Assembly: GCA_965199285.1 (NCBI GenBank)
Contig: OZ240687.1
Span: 248,001-312,000, forward strand
Source: CBDDGJ01 sp965199285
GTDB taxonomy: Bacteria > Pseudomonadota > Alphaproteobacteria > RS24
Length of the DNA: 64,000 bases
Reading direction: 5' to 3'
Positions 43,521-52,443 of the stretch are shown piece by piece (the first letter of the stretch is position 1; each line of letters opens with the position of its first letter). The notes beneath the pieces are model-generated. The model searched no databases, was not told where the DNA came from, and worked only from the letters and a program-made list of their open reading frames with translations. The position numbers and the translations under genes are program-made.

Positions 43521-43604
43521 ATGACAAAATTTGCAAAGCATTTTTTAATCGTGGCGGTTGCTCTTGAGCTTGTATTGGTTTTTGTGCCGCTTACAAATAT
43601 ATAA
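43521..43604 (+). CDS. Possible 27-residue membrane peptide
   Basis: A short open frame with a near-ideal ribosome site (AAAGGAGATAAAA) before its ATG. The product begins MTKFAKHF, continues as one hydrophobic segment of about 16 residues, and ends in PLTNI, which fits a single-pass small membrane protein. It lies 61 bp after mmsB on the same strand and before the convergent DUF6285 gene. Its existence rests on the start signal and hydrophobic pattern alone. Confidence 0.45.
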   Translation: MTKFAKHFLIVAVALELVLVFVPLTNI

Positions 43605-43630
43605 TAATTAAAGAGGCGGTTTCGTACGGC

Positions 43631-44050
43631 TTATTCCGGCCACTCCTCTTCCGGATAATCTTCTTCCGGCCAGCCTAGCGATTGCGCTTTTTTATAGCCT
43701 ACATAGCGAGGTTGATCGATAGCGAGCTTTCCCATGGTTAGTTTTATCAAATGAGTTTTCAGACCAGGCGTTGATAGGTTCATTTCACCAGCCGCGATTT
43801 TTTGACATAAAACCTGGTTTAGGATTTCGAGCGTACCAGTTTCCCCAAGCCCAAGCAAAGTTTCCAGTCTTTTTTGTTCTGCCTTTTGAAATGCCGGCGA
43901 TAGTTTTTGTTCGCGCAATAAAATATCCAGCACATTGCGGGCGACACGCGCATGAAAGCCAGTATGACCAGAAAGCTGCGGCATTGCTTTTTCATCAATA
44001 AAATCTCGTACCGCTTGCAATAACATGGAAGATGAAGGTTGGTCTTGCAT
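43631..44050 (-). CDS. DUF6285-type protein, partner of phosphotransferase
   Basis: A 139-residue soluble, mainly helical protein of the type placed in DUF6285. Seen: LLQAVRDFIDEKAMPQLSGHTGFHARVARNVLDI, a conserved opening, and an acidic, Trp/Pro-containing end (EEDYPEEEWPE). The family usually stands next to an aminoglycoside-phosphotransferase-like protein and often an acyl-CoA dehydrogenase, but has no established function. Here its first base overlaps the stop of the phosphotransferase gene, consistent with that pairing. Confidence 0.65.
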   Translation of the reverse strand: MQDQPSSSMLLQAVRDFIDEKAMPQLSGHTGFHARVARNVLDILLREQKLSPAFQKAEQKRLETLLGLGETGTLEILNQVLCQKIAAGEMNLSTPGLKTHLIKLTMGKLAIDQPRYVGYKKAQSLGWPEEDYPEEEWPE

Positions 44051-45054
44051 TAATCTTGCTCCAATAATAATCGCAATAGGTCTATTTCTGTTTCCGATGC
44101 GCGCCTGCCAATCGCCGCGCGTTCGATAGTTTTTTCCCTGCCAGAGGTAAATGTGTCAGCCATCATTGTACACATAATCCCCCATTTAAGCGTGCCTAGA
44201 ATTTCCCAAAACCGAACCGATGCACGATTGAGATTACCCCCTGCTTGTTCATAGGCGTGATAGAAATCTTCGCGTTGGCCAAAGCCACCAATTGGAAAAT
44301 CAATATTGCCGAACCGCCAAGAGGTGACGCATATCCAGCCTAAATCTTCCATCGGATCACCTAAATGCGCGAGCTCCCAATCCAATATCGCTTGAATGCC
44401 ATGTTGTGGGTCGAAGATGATATTGCCATTGCGAAAATCACCATGCACCAAATGTGGATTTGTCGGCTGTTCTGGTAAATTATCCTTTAACCAGCGCAAA
44501 GCAAGCTCAAACACCGGATGCGGATGCGCGTGTTGGCGCAAAATCTGTTCATATGTCTCAATCTCCATCTCGCCATAGGAAAGCGGCATTTCAGGTAAGT
44601 CATTTATATTCATTGCATGTATGTGCGCCAGATGCGTGCCACATTGGGTGGCAAGTTGTGGGCGAATAGCGGTAAATTCATCACCCCGGGCAATCCGTGC
44701 GCCCAATGTTTCGCCTTTCACAAATTGCATAATATAGCCTTCGCCTAGCCCATCTGTCTCACTAAAAATATGAGCGATTTGCGGCACTTTCCCGCCTGCT
44801 TTATACACTGCATGGAGAAGGTGCGCCTCATCGCTAAGTGAGATTTTGGTACGCCTATCGGCAGGCAGGCTTACCCCATTGGGCGGGCGACGCACTATAT
44901 AAGCCTTGCCACCAGCCTCAAACGACCATATTTCTTGGCTCGCACCGGCGGATAGGCGGGTGAGATTATCTATCTCGGCATGCCCAAGCTGCTGCGCACA
45001 AATATTTTGGAGATGGTTATGAAATTCATCCATATGGCTTTTGTCTTTTTCCAT
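44050..45054 (-). CDS. APH/choline-kinase-like phosphotransferase (ACAD10/11 kinase type)
   Basis: A kinase-like protein of about 334 residues. It shows LSAGASQEIWSF (nucleotide loop), AYIVRRPP with the ATP lysine replaced by the usual family arginine pattern, LVHGDFRNGNIIFDP with the catalytic Asp, and AILDWELAHLGDPMEDLGW with the metal-binding Asp. This set fits the phosphotransferases linked with acyl-CoA dehydrogenases, which in mammals phosphorylate 4-hydroxy acids before beta-oxidation. The start was set at 45054 (MEKDKSHMDEF); 45033 is an alternative, and 45120 is excluded by overlap with the divergent gene. Coupled to the DUF6285 gene. Confidence 0.82.
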   Translation of the reverse strand: MEKDKSHMDEFHNHLQNICAQQLGHAEIDNLTRLSAGASQEIWSFEAGGKAYIVRRPPNGVSLPADRRTKISLSDEAHLLHAVYKAGGKVPQIAHIFSETDGLGEGYIMQFVKGETLGARIARGDEFTAIRPQLATQCGTHLAHIHAMNINDLPEMPLSYGEMEIETYEQILRQHAHPHPVFELALRWLKDNLPEQPTNPHLVHGDFRNGNIIFDPQHGIQAILDWELAHLGDPMEDLGWICVTSWRFGNIDFPIGGFGQREDFYHAYEQAGGNLNRASVRFWEILGTLKWGIMCTMMADTFTSGREKTIERAAIGRRASETEIDLLRLLLEQD

Positions 45055-45074
45055 TTTTGTGCTAAAAGGCTGCC

Positions 45075-45725
45075 ATGAGTGAAAGCAAAAATCAAGATAA
45101 TCAAGAGCCCCAAAAAACATTTTTGGGCATGTTACGCAATTATTTCCTAACCGGGTTGGTGATAAGCGCGCCGATTTTTATCACATTTTACCTTATTCGC
45201 TGGGTTGTCGAGTTGCTGGATGGCTGGTTTACCCCTTTTATTCCACATATTTACCGGCCAGAAACTTATTTACCATTTGAAATTCCAGGCGTTGGGGTGG
45301 TGATGGCACTGGTCACGCTAACGCTGATTGGCTGGTTTACTGCCAATTTCTTCGGCCGCTATCTGGTTGGCATTGGCGACCGGATAATGAAACGGATGCC
45401 TGTGGTGGGAACAATCTATACGGCGATTAAGCAAATCATGCACACGGCGGTGAGCCAAGATTCGAAAAGTTTTTCGCAAGTTGCCTTGATAGAGTATCCG
45501 CGCCCAGGCTTACATGCGATTGCCTTTGTCACCAAAGCGGCAGACCATCGGGTCAATGAAGCTGGTGACAAGAAAATGATTGGGGTATTTTTGCCGACCA
45601 CCCCAAATCCAACTTCGGGGTTTTTGCTCTTTGTGCCGGAAGATGAGCTTATCATTTTGGATATGACGGTTGAAGAAGGCGCGCGTCTGGTTATTTCTGC
45701 CGGTCTGTCAGATGAAGAGGTTTAA
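45075..45725 (+). CDS. DUF502 family membrane protein
   Basis: A 216-residue protein with two N-terminal membrane helices (about residues 24-44 and 77-95) and a cytosolic or periplasmic C-terminal domain. NYFLTGLVISAPIFITFYLI, the VVGTIYTAIKQ segment and GVFLPTTPNPTSGFLLFVP are hallmarks of DUF502, a widespread family without known biochemical role. It is divergent from the phosphotransferase gene, and its stop is adjacent to the end of convergent recG (no intervening bases). Confidence 0.9.
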   Translation: MSESKNQDNQEPQKTFLGMLRNYFLTGLVISAPIFITFYLIRWVVELLDGWFTPFIPHIYRPETYLPFEIPGVGVVMALVTLTLIGWFTANFFGRYLVGIGDRIMKRMPVVGTIYTAIKQIMHTAVSQDSKSFSQVALIEYPRPGLHAIAFVTKAADHRVNEAGDKKMIGVFLPTTPNPTSGFLLFVPEDELIILDMTVEEGARLVISAGLSDEEV

Positions 45726-47807
45726 TTAACCCGCGCGCAAATAACGAATGGCTTCATCACGGTCAAATAAATAAAGTAAAAGCCGTAACGCTTCGCCGCG
45801 TTTTGTTTTAAGGTGCGGGTCTTGCTCAATCATCAGCCGCGCATCCTTATCTATGGCAGGCATCAATTCGCCATGTATAGCCATATCCGCCAATCGAAAG
45901 GGCGGCAGCCCGCTTTGCCGCGTGCCAAGCGCTTCACCAGAGCCGCGTAATTGCCAGTCTTTTTCAGCAATCTTAAACCCATCTTCGGTTTCACGCAAAA
46001 GGCTAAGCCGCGCCTGCGCGGTCTCCCCCAAAGGGCTCCGATAAAGCAAAATGCAGCGTGATTGTTCAGCACTGCGCCCAACCCGCCCTCTTAATTGATG
46101 CAGCTGTGCCAGCCCAAACCGCTCGGCATGTTCAATAATCATAGTGCTGGCTTCTGGCACATCCACCCCAACCTCAATCACTGTGGTGGCAACAAGAATA
46201 GATATATCGCCATTTTGAAATTTTTCCATCACCGCATCTTTTTCTGCCGCCTTCATTTGCCCATGCACCAGCCCAACTTCCGCGCCATAGCGTTTTTGTA
46301 AATCGGCAAAACGAGTTTCGGCGGTTGTCAAATCCATCATTTCGCTTTCAGAAACCAAAGGGCAAACCCAATAAATGCGCGTTCCCTGTTCAATCAAGCG
46401 GGCGAGATTTTGCGCCAATTCCTGATAGCGGTCAATGCTCATTACACGCGTGTCAATCGGTTTGCGGCCTGCCGGTTTATCCCACATGCGCGACACATCC
46501 ATATCGCCATAAGTTGCCAGCCTCAACGTACGGGGGATAGGGGTGGCGGTCATCACCAGCACATCGGTGCTTTTACCTTTGGTCGATAATTGCATCCGTT
46601 GCTGCACGCCGAAGCGATGCTGCTCGTCAACAATCGCAATGCCAAGGTCAGCAAAAATAATATCATCTTGAAACAGCGCATGAGTGCCAATCGCAAATTG
46701 CACCGTGCCATCCGCCAGCTTAGCAATTTCAGCCTGTCGTTTTTTGCCGCTCAATCGTCCCGTATAAAGCGCCCAAGATATATTTAGATTTTGCAAAATC
46801 GGCGCTAATGTTTCGGCATGCTGGCGGGCAAGAATTTCTGTCGGTGCCATAATCGCCGCTTGCGTGCCAGCTTCAATCGCTTGTAAGGCAGCAAGCAAGG
46901 CGACGAAAGTTTTACCACTGCCGACATCGCCTTGCAATAATCTAAGCATCCGGCTTGTCGATGCCATATCGTCGCGAATTTCCTGCCAGGCTTGTTGTTG
47001 CGATTGGGTAAGTGCGAAGGGCAGCTGCTCTAAAAACGGCGCGGTGAGCTTATCAGTAGGCGCAAGCGCGCGCCCTGCCTGTCGCCGGTGATGCTGGCGC
47101 GCCAGCACAAGGCTTAGTTGATTGGCCAATAATTCATCATAAGCCAGCCGCATACGGGCAGGGTGGTGGGGTGATAAATCATCTAAATGTTGCGGCCGAT
47201 GCACCTGCCGCAACGCATCCTGCCAGCTTGGCCAATTTTTCTCTTTTACCCATTTCGGGTCTTGCCATTCGGGAAGAGTAGGGATGCGGTCCAGTGCGGC
47301 GACATTGGCGCGTAAGAGAATTTTACCGCTCAATCCTTTAGTAAGCGGAAAGACGGGTTCAACATCAGGCAAAAGATTAAACTCTGCCTCCGTGCCCATA
47401 TGGTCGGGATGGGGCATTTGCACCTTATCGCGGAACCGCTCAACCCTGCCGGAGACAATTTTGCGCGACCCGACGGGTAGCTTTCGCAAAAGCCAATCCC
47501 CTTTCGCATGAAAGAAAACCAGCTCCAATATACCCGTCTCATTGGAGCAGACCACCCGATAGGGTAGCCCACGACGAGGGGGTGGGTTATGCTGAATAAT
47601 CTCAACCGCGAAACTGGCAATCCGATTTTCTTCCACCTCATGAATGGCTGGCCGCCAGCGCCGGTCAATCAGATTATGCGGCAAATGGAATAATAAATCG
47701 ATAATCCGCCTGCCGATAAACTCCGCCATAAGATTGGCGAGCTTGGCGCCAATACCGGGCAGGCTTTCGACATCATTAAAAATAGCGTTGAGTTGGTTCG
47801 GTCGCAT
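45726..47807 (-). CDS. recG: ATP-dependent DNA helicase RecG
   Basis: Remodels stalled replication forks and branched recombination intermediates. 693 residues. The N-terminal wedge domain precedes SF2 helicase motifs: Walker A LLQGDVGSGKTFVALLAAL, motif II IVDEQHRFGVQQR, motif III LVMTATPIPRTL, and C-terminal TTVIEVGVDVPEAS with QLRGRVGRS. The RecG-type order and length exclude PriA and Mfd. It is divergent from sdhE-mfd with a 62-bp gap, the usual alphaproteobacterial arrangement. Confidence 0.98.
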   Translation of the reverse strand: MRPNQLNAIFNDVESLPGIGAKLANLMAEFIGRRIIDLLFHLPHNLIDRRWRPAIHEVEENRIASFAVEIIQHNPPPRRGLPYRVVCSNETGILELVFFHAKGDWLLRKLPVGSRKIVSGRVERFRDKVQMPHPDHMGTEAEFNLLPDVEPVFPLTKGLSGKILLRANVAALDRIPTLPEWQDPKWVKEKNWPSWQDALRQVHRPQHLDDLSPHHPARMRLAYDELLANQLSLVLARQHHRRQAGRALAPTDKLTAPFLEQLPFALTQSQQQAWQEIRDDMASTSRMLRLLQGDVGSGKTFVALLAALQAIEAGTQAAIMAPTEILARQHAETLAPILQNLNISWALYTGRLSGKKRQAEIAKLADGTVQFAIGTHALFQDDIIFADLGIAIVDEQHRFGVQQRMQLSTKGKSTDVLVMTATPIPRTLRLATYGDMDVSRMWDKPAGRKPIDTRVMSIDRYQELAQNLARLIEQGTRIYWVCPLVSESEMMDLTTAETRFADLQKRYGAEVGLVHGQMKAAEKDAVMEKFQNGDISILVATTVIEVGVDVPEASTMIIEHAERFGLAQLHQLRGRVGRSAEQSRCILLYRSPLGETAQARLSLLRETEDGFKIAEKDWQLRGSGEALGTRQSGLPPFRLADMAIHGELMPAIDKDARLMIEQDPHLKTKRGEALRLLLYLFDRDEAIRYLRAG

Positions 47808-47869
47808 ATATGTTTTATAAATTATTCAGATAAGCTGACAAGTAAAAGAAACTAAATTATAACAGGCGC

Positions 47870-48133
47870 ATGGATATGACGAATTTATCATCACGGCGCA
47901 AAAAATATTATTTCCGCTCAACCCATCGGGGGATAAAAGAAATGGATATTCTGTTTGGGCGCTTTGCACAAGCGGTGCTTGCCGATTTGCCTGAGGCTGA
48001 GCTGGATGATTATGCCGCGCTTTTGGAGCTTCCGGATACGGATTTATTGGCGTGGATAACCCGCCGCGCGCCCGTGCCGGAAGCTGTCGATTCAAAATTA
48101 TTGCAAGATTTTATCGCCCATGCCCGAAATTGA
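47870..48133 (+). CDS. sdhE: FAD assembly factor SdhE
   Basis: A small protein that helps attach FAD covalently to succinate dehydrogenase. 87 residues, with the family motif RGIKEMDILFG (the RGxxE core needed for activity) at about residues 20-30 and the closing ALLELPDTDLLAWI. An alternative ATG is two codons downstream. Its last 14 bases overlap mfd, implying coupling. Standing next to recG and mfd is usual in this group of bacteria. Confidence 0.95.
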   Translation: MDMTNLSSRRKKYYFRSTHRGIKEMDILFGRFAQAVLADLPEAELDDYAALLELPDTDLLAWITRRAPVPEAVDSKLLQDFIAHARN

Positions 48134-51100
48134 TAAGTTAATAGAACAGGCCGGTGCGCTCACCCTCGCGGCAGTACCAGAAGGCTATGACGCACAAATT
48201 CTAGCGGATATGGCGCGTTTGCATAAGGGCAGAATTTTACATATCGCCCGCGATGCCCGCCGGCTTGAAGATATGCGGCAGGCATTAGCGTTTTTTGCGC
48301 CGGATATTCCGGTGCTGATTATACCGGCGTGGGATTGCCTGCCTTATGACCGCCTTTCCCCACAAACTGCACTTATGGCAGCGCGCCTTGCCAGCCTCGC
48401 GCAAATTCCTGCTTGGCAGGGGCAGGCACATATTATTCTCACAAGTGTTTCTGCCGCCAGCCAGCATATTATCCCGCGTGAGGCTTTGGCGCATATCACC
48501 TTTATGGCGCGGCCGGGGCAGAATATTGATGAAGCCGCGCTATTGGATTTTCTAACCCGTAATGGCTATAGCCGCTGCGCGACCGTGATGGAGGCAGGCG
48601 ATTTTGCCTTTCGCGGCAATCTAATCGATTTGTTTCCACCCGGTGCCGCACATCCCTTACGGCTCGATTTATTTGGGGATGTGTTGGAGTCTATTCGCTC
48701 ATTTGATGTGGAAACGCAACGCAGCATCGCCCAACAAAATGAGCTTTTGTTCCGCCCTGCAAGTGAGGTTCTTATTGATGAAGATACGGTGACGCGGTTC
48801 CGCCGTCATTATGCGCGCCAATTTGGCGGCCGCGCCACCCAAGATTATCTCTATGAGCAAATCAGCCAAAACCGCCGTGTTCAAGGCATGGAACATTATC
48901 TGCCGCTTTTTTATGATACTATGGAAACTCTATTTGAGCATATTGGCGATGCCGCGATGATCTGCCTCGATCATCAATTTTCTGATACGCTGGCGGAACG
49001 GGAAACACAAATCGAAGACTATTATCAAGCGCGTCTGGCAGCGCATGAGGCGAACCCACAAGAGGCGCGCCCCTTGCCACCCGAACAGCTTTACCTATCA
49101 CACGCGCAATTTTATGAAAGGCTTGCCGCTCATAAGGTTAGGCAATTTACCCCCTTCGGGCAGGAAGAAAATCAAACCACCATTCATATGGGCGCAAAAC
49201 AAGGGCGCGATTTTGTTAAAGAACGCACCAATAATGAAAATGTATTTGATGCGCTGATTGGACATATTGCGGGTTTACAAAAACCTGTTTTCATTATGTG
49301 TCGCAGTGAGGGAACCCGCAGCCGTCTGGCCGATTTATTGCAAGACCATGGCTTTGATGATTTTATTTGTGAAGATGAATGGCAGATTTCACACCCTCAA
49401 AAAACAATATTGGCGGTTTTGTCGCTGGAGCGCGGCTTTGAAACAGAACATACTGTTTTTATCAGTGAGCAAGATATTTTGGGCGCGCGCATGGTGCGGA
49501 CGCGGCGCAAAAAAACAGCGGAGAATTTTTTAACCGAGACCAGTAGCCTCGCCCCTGGTGATTATGTCGTTCATATTGAGCATGGGATTGGCAGGTTTGA
49601 AAATCTTGAAACGATAAATGTCGGCGGTGCGGCGCATGATTGTTTGAAGCTGGTTTATCATGATAATGCGCGGCTCTTTTTGCCGGTCGAAAATATTGAT
49701 TTGCTAAGCCGCTATGGTGGCGATGATATGAGCGTGCAGCTTGACCGCTTAGGTGGCGCGGCGTGGCAGGCACGCAAAGCGCGGCTTAAGAAAAAGCTGC
49801 TTGATATTGCCGATGGGCTGATTGCGATTGCAGCAGCGCGGGTCTTACGAGACGCGCCCCGCTTGCAACCCATGACCGGTCTTTATGATGAGTTTTGTGC
49901 GAAATTTCCTTTTGAAGAAACCGAAGACCAATTTAACGCGATTGAAGCGGTGATAGATGATATGGCAAGCGGCAAGCCGATGGATCGTTTGGTCTGTGGT
50001 GATGTCGGCTTTGGCAAAACCGAAGTGGCATTACGCGCCGCCTTTATCGCGGCATTGAGCGGCCAGCAAGTCGCTTTCATTGCGCCAACCACATTACTGG
50101 TGCGCCAGCATGTCGAAACTTTTCGCGCTCGATTTGCCGACATGCCGGTTCGAATTGCCGAGCTATCACGCTTGGTGAAACCAGCAGATGCAAAGCAAAC
50201 CAAGCAGCAGATTAAGGATGGCACGGTTGATATTATCATTGGCACGCATGCGCTGCTTGCTAAAGATATTACATTCAAAAATCTTGGACTTCTCATCATT
50301 GATGAAGAGCAACATTTTGGCGTGATTCATAAAGAGCGTCTGAAAGAGTTTCGGGCGGACGTACATGTGCTGACTCTCACCGCCACGCCGATTCCGCGAA
50401 CCTTGCAAATGGCACTTACGGGGGTGCGTGAATTATCGATTATCGCCACCCCGCCGATTGATCGACTTGCCATCCGCAGTTATATCAGCCCATTTGATAT
50501 GGTTACCATTCGCGAGGCACTCTTGCGGGAAAAATATCGCTCGGGACAAAGTTTTTTCATCGTTCCACGAATTGCTGATTTGGATGACATTGTAGCGTTT
50601 TTGGAAGAGCATGTGCCAGAAGTGACGTTTATCGTGGCGCATGGGCAGCTTTCCGGTCGCGATTTGGAAAACAGAATGATGGCTTTTTATCATGGCGAAG
50701 CAGATGTTTTATTGTCAACCAGCATTGTTGAGTCTGGTCTCGATATTCCGCGCGCCAATACGATTATTATTCATCGGGCGGATATGTTTGGGCTTGCTCA
50801 GCTTTATCAAATGCGGGGGCGCGTAGGGCGGTCAAAATTGCGCGCTTATGCTTACTTAACCTATGCAACCGATAAGCCACTTACGCCAGCAGCAGAAAAA
50901 CGATTAGAGATTCTACAGTCGCTCGATAATTTAGGGGCAGGGTTTACACTTGCCAATCATGATCTCGATTTGCGCGGTGCGGGTAATTTGGTTGGCGAAG
51001 AACAATCTGGTCATATTCGGGAGGTTGGCTTTGAGCTTTATCAATCTATGCTTGAAGAGGCGATTGCCAATCGACAGGGAACAAATACGGATGAAAATTG

Positions 51101-51548
51101 GTCGCCTCAAATCAATTTGGGAAGTGCGGTGATGATTCCAGAAGACTATATTCCCGATCTTGAAATTAGAATGGGACTTTACCGCCGTCTCGCCCATATT
51201 GATAATCAGCAGATCGATGCCTTTGCGGCCGAATTGATTGATCGGTTCGGCGCATTGCCACCACCTTTGCAGCATTTATTACAAGTGATAGAGATTAAAA
51301 ATCTATGCTATCAGGCGGGGGTCGAGAAAATAGATGCTGGGGCAAAAGGCGCGCTTGTACAGTTTCGGAAAAATCAATTTGCCAACCCGCAAGGGCTTAT
51401 TTCTTATCTCGAAAAACATGCGCGTGCGGCGAAATTGCGCCCCGATCATATGCTGGTTCTTAAAGCCAAATGGGAAGATGAGAAAACCCGCATGGCAGGC
51501 GTAAAAGCGCTCGCGCATGAGCTGGTAGAGATTACCACCGGCTGTTGA
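48120..51548 (+). CDS. mfd: Transcription-repair coupling factor
   Basis: Removes RNA polymerase stalled at DNA damage and recruits UvrA. 1142 residues. N-terminal UvrB-homologous region (FRGNLIDLFPPG; about 1-340), RNA polymerase interaction domain with PGDYVVHIEHGIGRF (about residues 480-500), and a RecG-like helicase motor with VCGDVGFGKTEVALRAAF, IIDEEQHFGV, LTATPIPRTLQMAL and MRGRVGRS. The C-terminal TRCF domain (about 1000-1100) is present. The gene starts inside sdhE, is convergent with lexA, and no terminator is visible in the 7-bp gap. Confidence 0.98.
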   Translation: MPEIDKLIEQAGALTLAAVPEGYDAQILADMARLHKGRILHIARDARRLEDMRQALAFFAPDIPVLIIPAWDCLPYDRLSPQTALMAARLASLAQIPAWQGQAHIILTSVSAASQHIIPREALAHITFMARPGQNIDEAALLDFLTRNGYSRCATVMEAGDFAFRGNLIDLFPPGAAHPLRLDLFGDVLESIRSFDVETQRSIAQQNELLFRPASEVLIDEDTVTRFRRHYARQFGGRATQDYLYEQISQNRRVQGMEHYLPLFYDTMETLFEHIGDAAMICLDHQFSDTLAERETQIEDYYQARLAAHEANPQEARPLPPEQLYLSHAQFYERLAAHKVRQFTPFGQEENQTTIHMGAKQGRDFVKERTNNENVFDALIGHIAGLQKPVFIMCRSEGTRSRLADLLQDHGFDDFICEDEWQISHPQKTILAVLSLERGFETEHTVFISEQDILGARMVRTRRKKTAENFLTETSSLAPGDYVVHIEHGIGRFENLETINVGGAAHDCLKLVYHDNARLFLPVENIDLLSRYGGDDMSVQLDRLGGAAWQARKARLKKKLLDIADGLIAIAAARVLRDAPRLQPMTGLYDEFCAKFPFEETEDQFNAIEAVIDDMASGKPMDRLVCGDVGFGKTEVALRAAFIAALSGQQVAFIAPTTLLVRQHVETFRARFADMPVRIAELSRLVKPADAKQTKQQIKDGTVDIIIGTHALLAKDITFKNLGLLIIDEEQHFGVIHKERLKEFRADVHVLTLTATPIPRTLQMALTGVRELSIIATPPIDRLAIRSYISPFDMVTIREALLREKYRSGQSFFIVPRIADLDDIVAFLEEHVPEVTFIVAHGQLSGRDLENRMMAFYHGEADVLLSTSIVESGLDIPRANTIIIHRADMFGLAQLYQMRGRVGRSKLRAYAYLTYATDKPLTPAAEKRLEILQSLDNLGAGFTLANHDLDLRGAGNLVGEEQSGHIREVGFELYQSMLEEAIANRQGTNTDENWSPQINLGSAVMIPEDYIPDLEIRMGLYRRLAHIDNQQIDAFAAELIDRFGALPPPLQHLLQVIEIKNLCYQAGVEKIDAGAKGALVQFRKNQFANPQGLISYLEKHARAAKLRPDHMLVLKAKWEDEKTRMAGVKALAHELVEITTGC

Positions 51549-51555
51549 TATAAGT

Positions 51556-52248
51556 TCAATATTTGCGAATAAGCCCAACCAGCCGTCCGCGAATGATTAC
51601 TTGATCTTCGCGGAAAATCCGCGTTTCATATTGATGGTTTGCCGCTTCAAGCGCCAGCATATTGCCGCGTCGCCTTAGGCGTTTTAGAGTTGCTTCATGG
51701 TCAACAATAGCGACCACAATATCACCACTATCAGCCGTGTCGGTTTGTTGAATAATGGCGGTGTCGCCATCAAAAATACCTGCCTCGATCATTGAATCGC
51801 CATCTACTTCCAGGGCATAATGCGCGCCACTGCGAAGAATACCCGTTGGCACGCTAATGGCGCCGCGATCTTCTTGTATCGCTTCGGCTGGTGAACCGGC
51901 GGCGATTTTGCCGGTCACTTTAAGATCTACAGCATTGGTGGCGGTGTCTGAAGTAGGGTTGCGAGATGATTGTGATGGGGCGGTCGTATGATGCGGGATT
52001 GATGACGATGGGGATGTTAAACTACGCGACATTGTTTCGGGAAGCTTTATGATTTCTAAGGCACGAGCGCGATGTGGCAAGCGTTTTATAAATCCGCGAT
52101 CCGTAAGCGCGGTCACGAGTCGATGAATGCCCGATTTTGATTGCAAGTTCAAAGCCGATTTCATTTCATCAAAACTTGGCGAAATACCGGTTTCTTTTAT
52201 TCGTGCGTGGATGAACATTAACAGTTCATATTGCTTTTGTGTGAGCAT
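51556..52248 (-). CDS. lexA: SOS repressor LexA
   Basis: Represses SOS genes until RecA filaments trigger self-cleavage. 230 residues: winged-helix N-terminus ending near residue 65 (SFDEMKSALNLQSKSGIHRLV), a Ser/Thr/Pro-rich linker longer than in E. coli, the Ala-Gly cleavage site in GKIAAGSPAEA, catalytic Ser in DGDSMIEAGIF and Lys in the VAIVDHEATLKRL region. A ribosome site (AAAGGACATATAA) precedes the ATG. An alphaproteobacterial SOS box lies 176 bp upstream. It follows trpC on the same strand. Confidence 0.97.
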   Translation of the reverse strand: MLTQKQYELLMFIHARIKETGISPSFDEMKSALNLQSKSGIHRLVTALTDRGFIKRLPHRARALEIIKLPETMSRSLTSPSSSIPHHTTAPSQSSRNPTSDTATNAVDLKVTGKIAAGSPAEAIQEDRGAISVPTGILRSGAHYALEVDGDSMIEAGIFDGDTAIIQQTDTADSGDIVVAIVDHEATLKRLRRRGNMLALEAANHQYETRIFREDQVIIRGRLVGLIRKY

Positions 52249-52371
52249 TTATATGTCCTTTCCCGGCGTTTTATAGCGCCTTTATTTTCTCATTTCTCAA
52301 TTACAGTGGATTATCATCACTATTTTGCTAGCTAGAGAGACATATTTACCTAGCTATTGATGCGAACCACT

Positions 52372-52386
52372 CGAATCACTGATTCG
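52372..52386. promoter_or_regulatory. Palindrome with two GANTC sites upstream of lexA
   Basis: CGAATC-ACT-GATTCG is a perfect 6-bp inverted repeat. Each arm contains GANTC, the recognition site of the alphaproteobacterial CcrM methylase. It may be a methylation-sensitive control element, but chance cannot be excluded. Confidence 0.3.
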
Positions 52387-52423
52387 ATTGTTAAGCTGCA
52401 TTTCATCAAAAAGCAAGTATTTT

Positions 52424-52438
52424 GTTCTGATTATGTTC
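52424..52438. promoter_or_regulatory. LexA (SOS) box GTTC-N7-GTTC
   Basis: GTTCTGATTATGTTC is an exact match to the direct-repeat SOS box of alphaproteobacteria. It lies in the 195-bp gap between the end of trpC and the start of lexA, consistent with autoregulation. It is 176 bp from the lexA start, so a promoter this far upstream or a long leader would be required. Confidence 0.75.
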
Positions 52439-52443
52439 TTACG

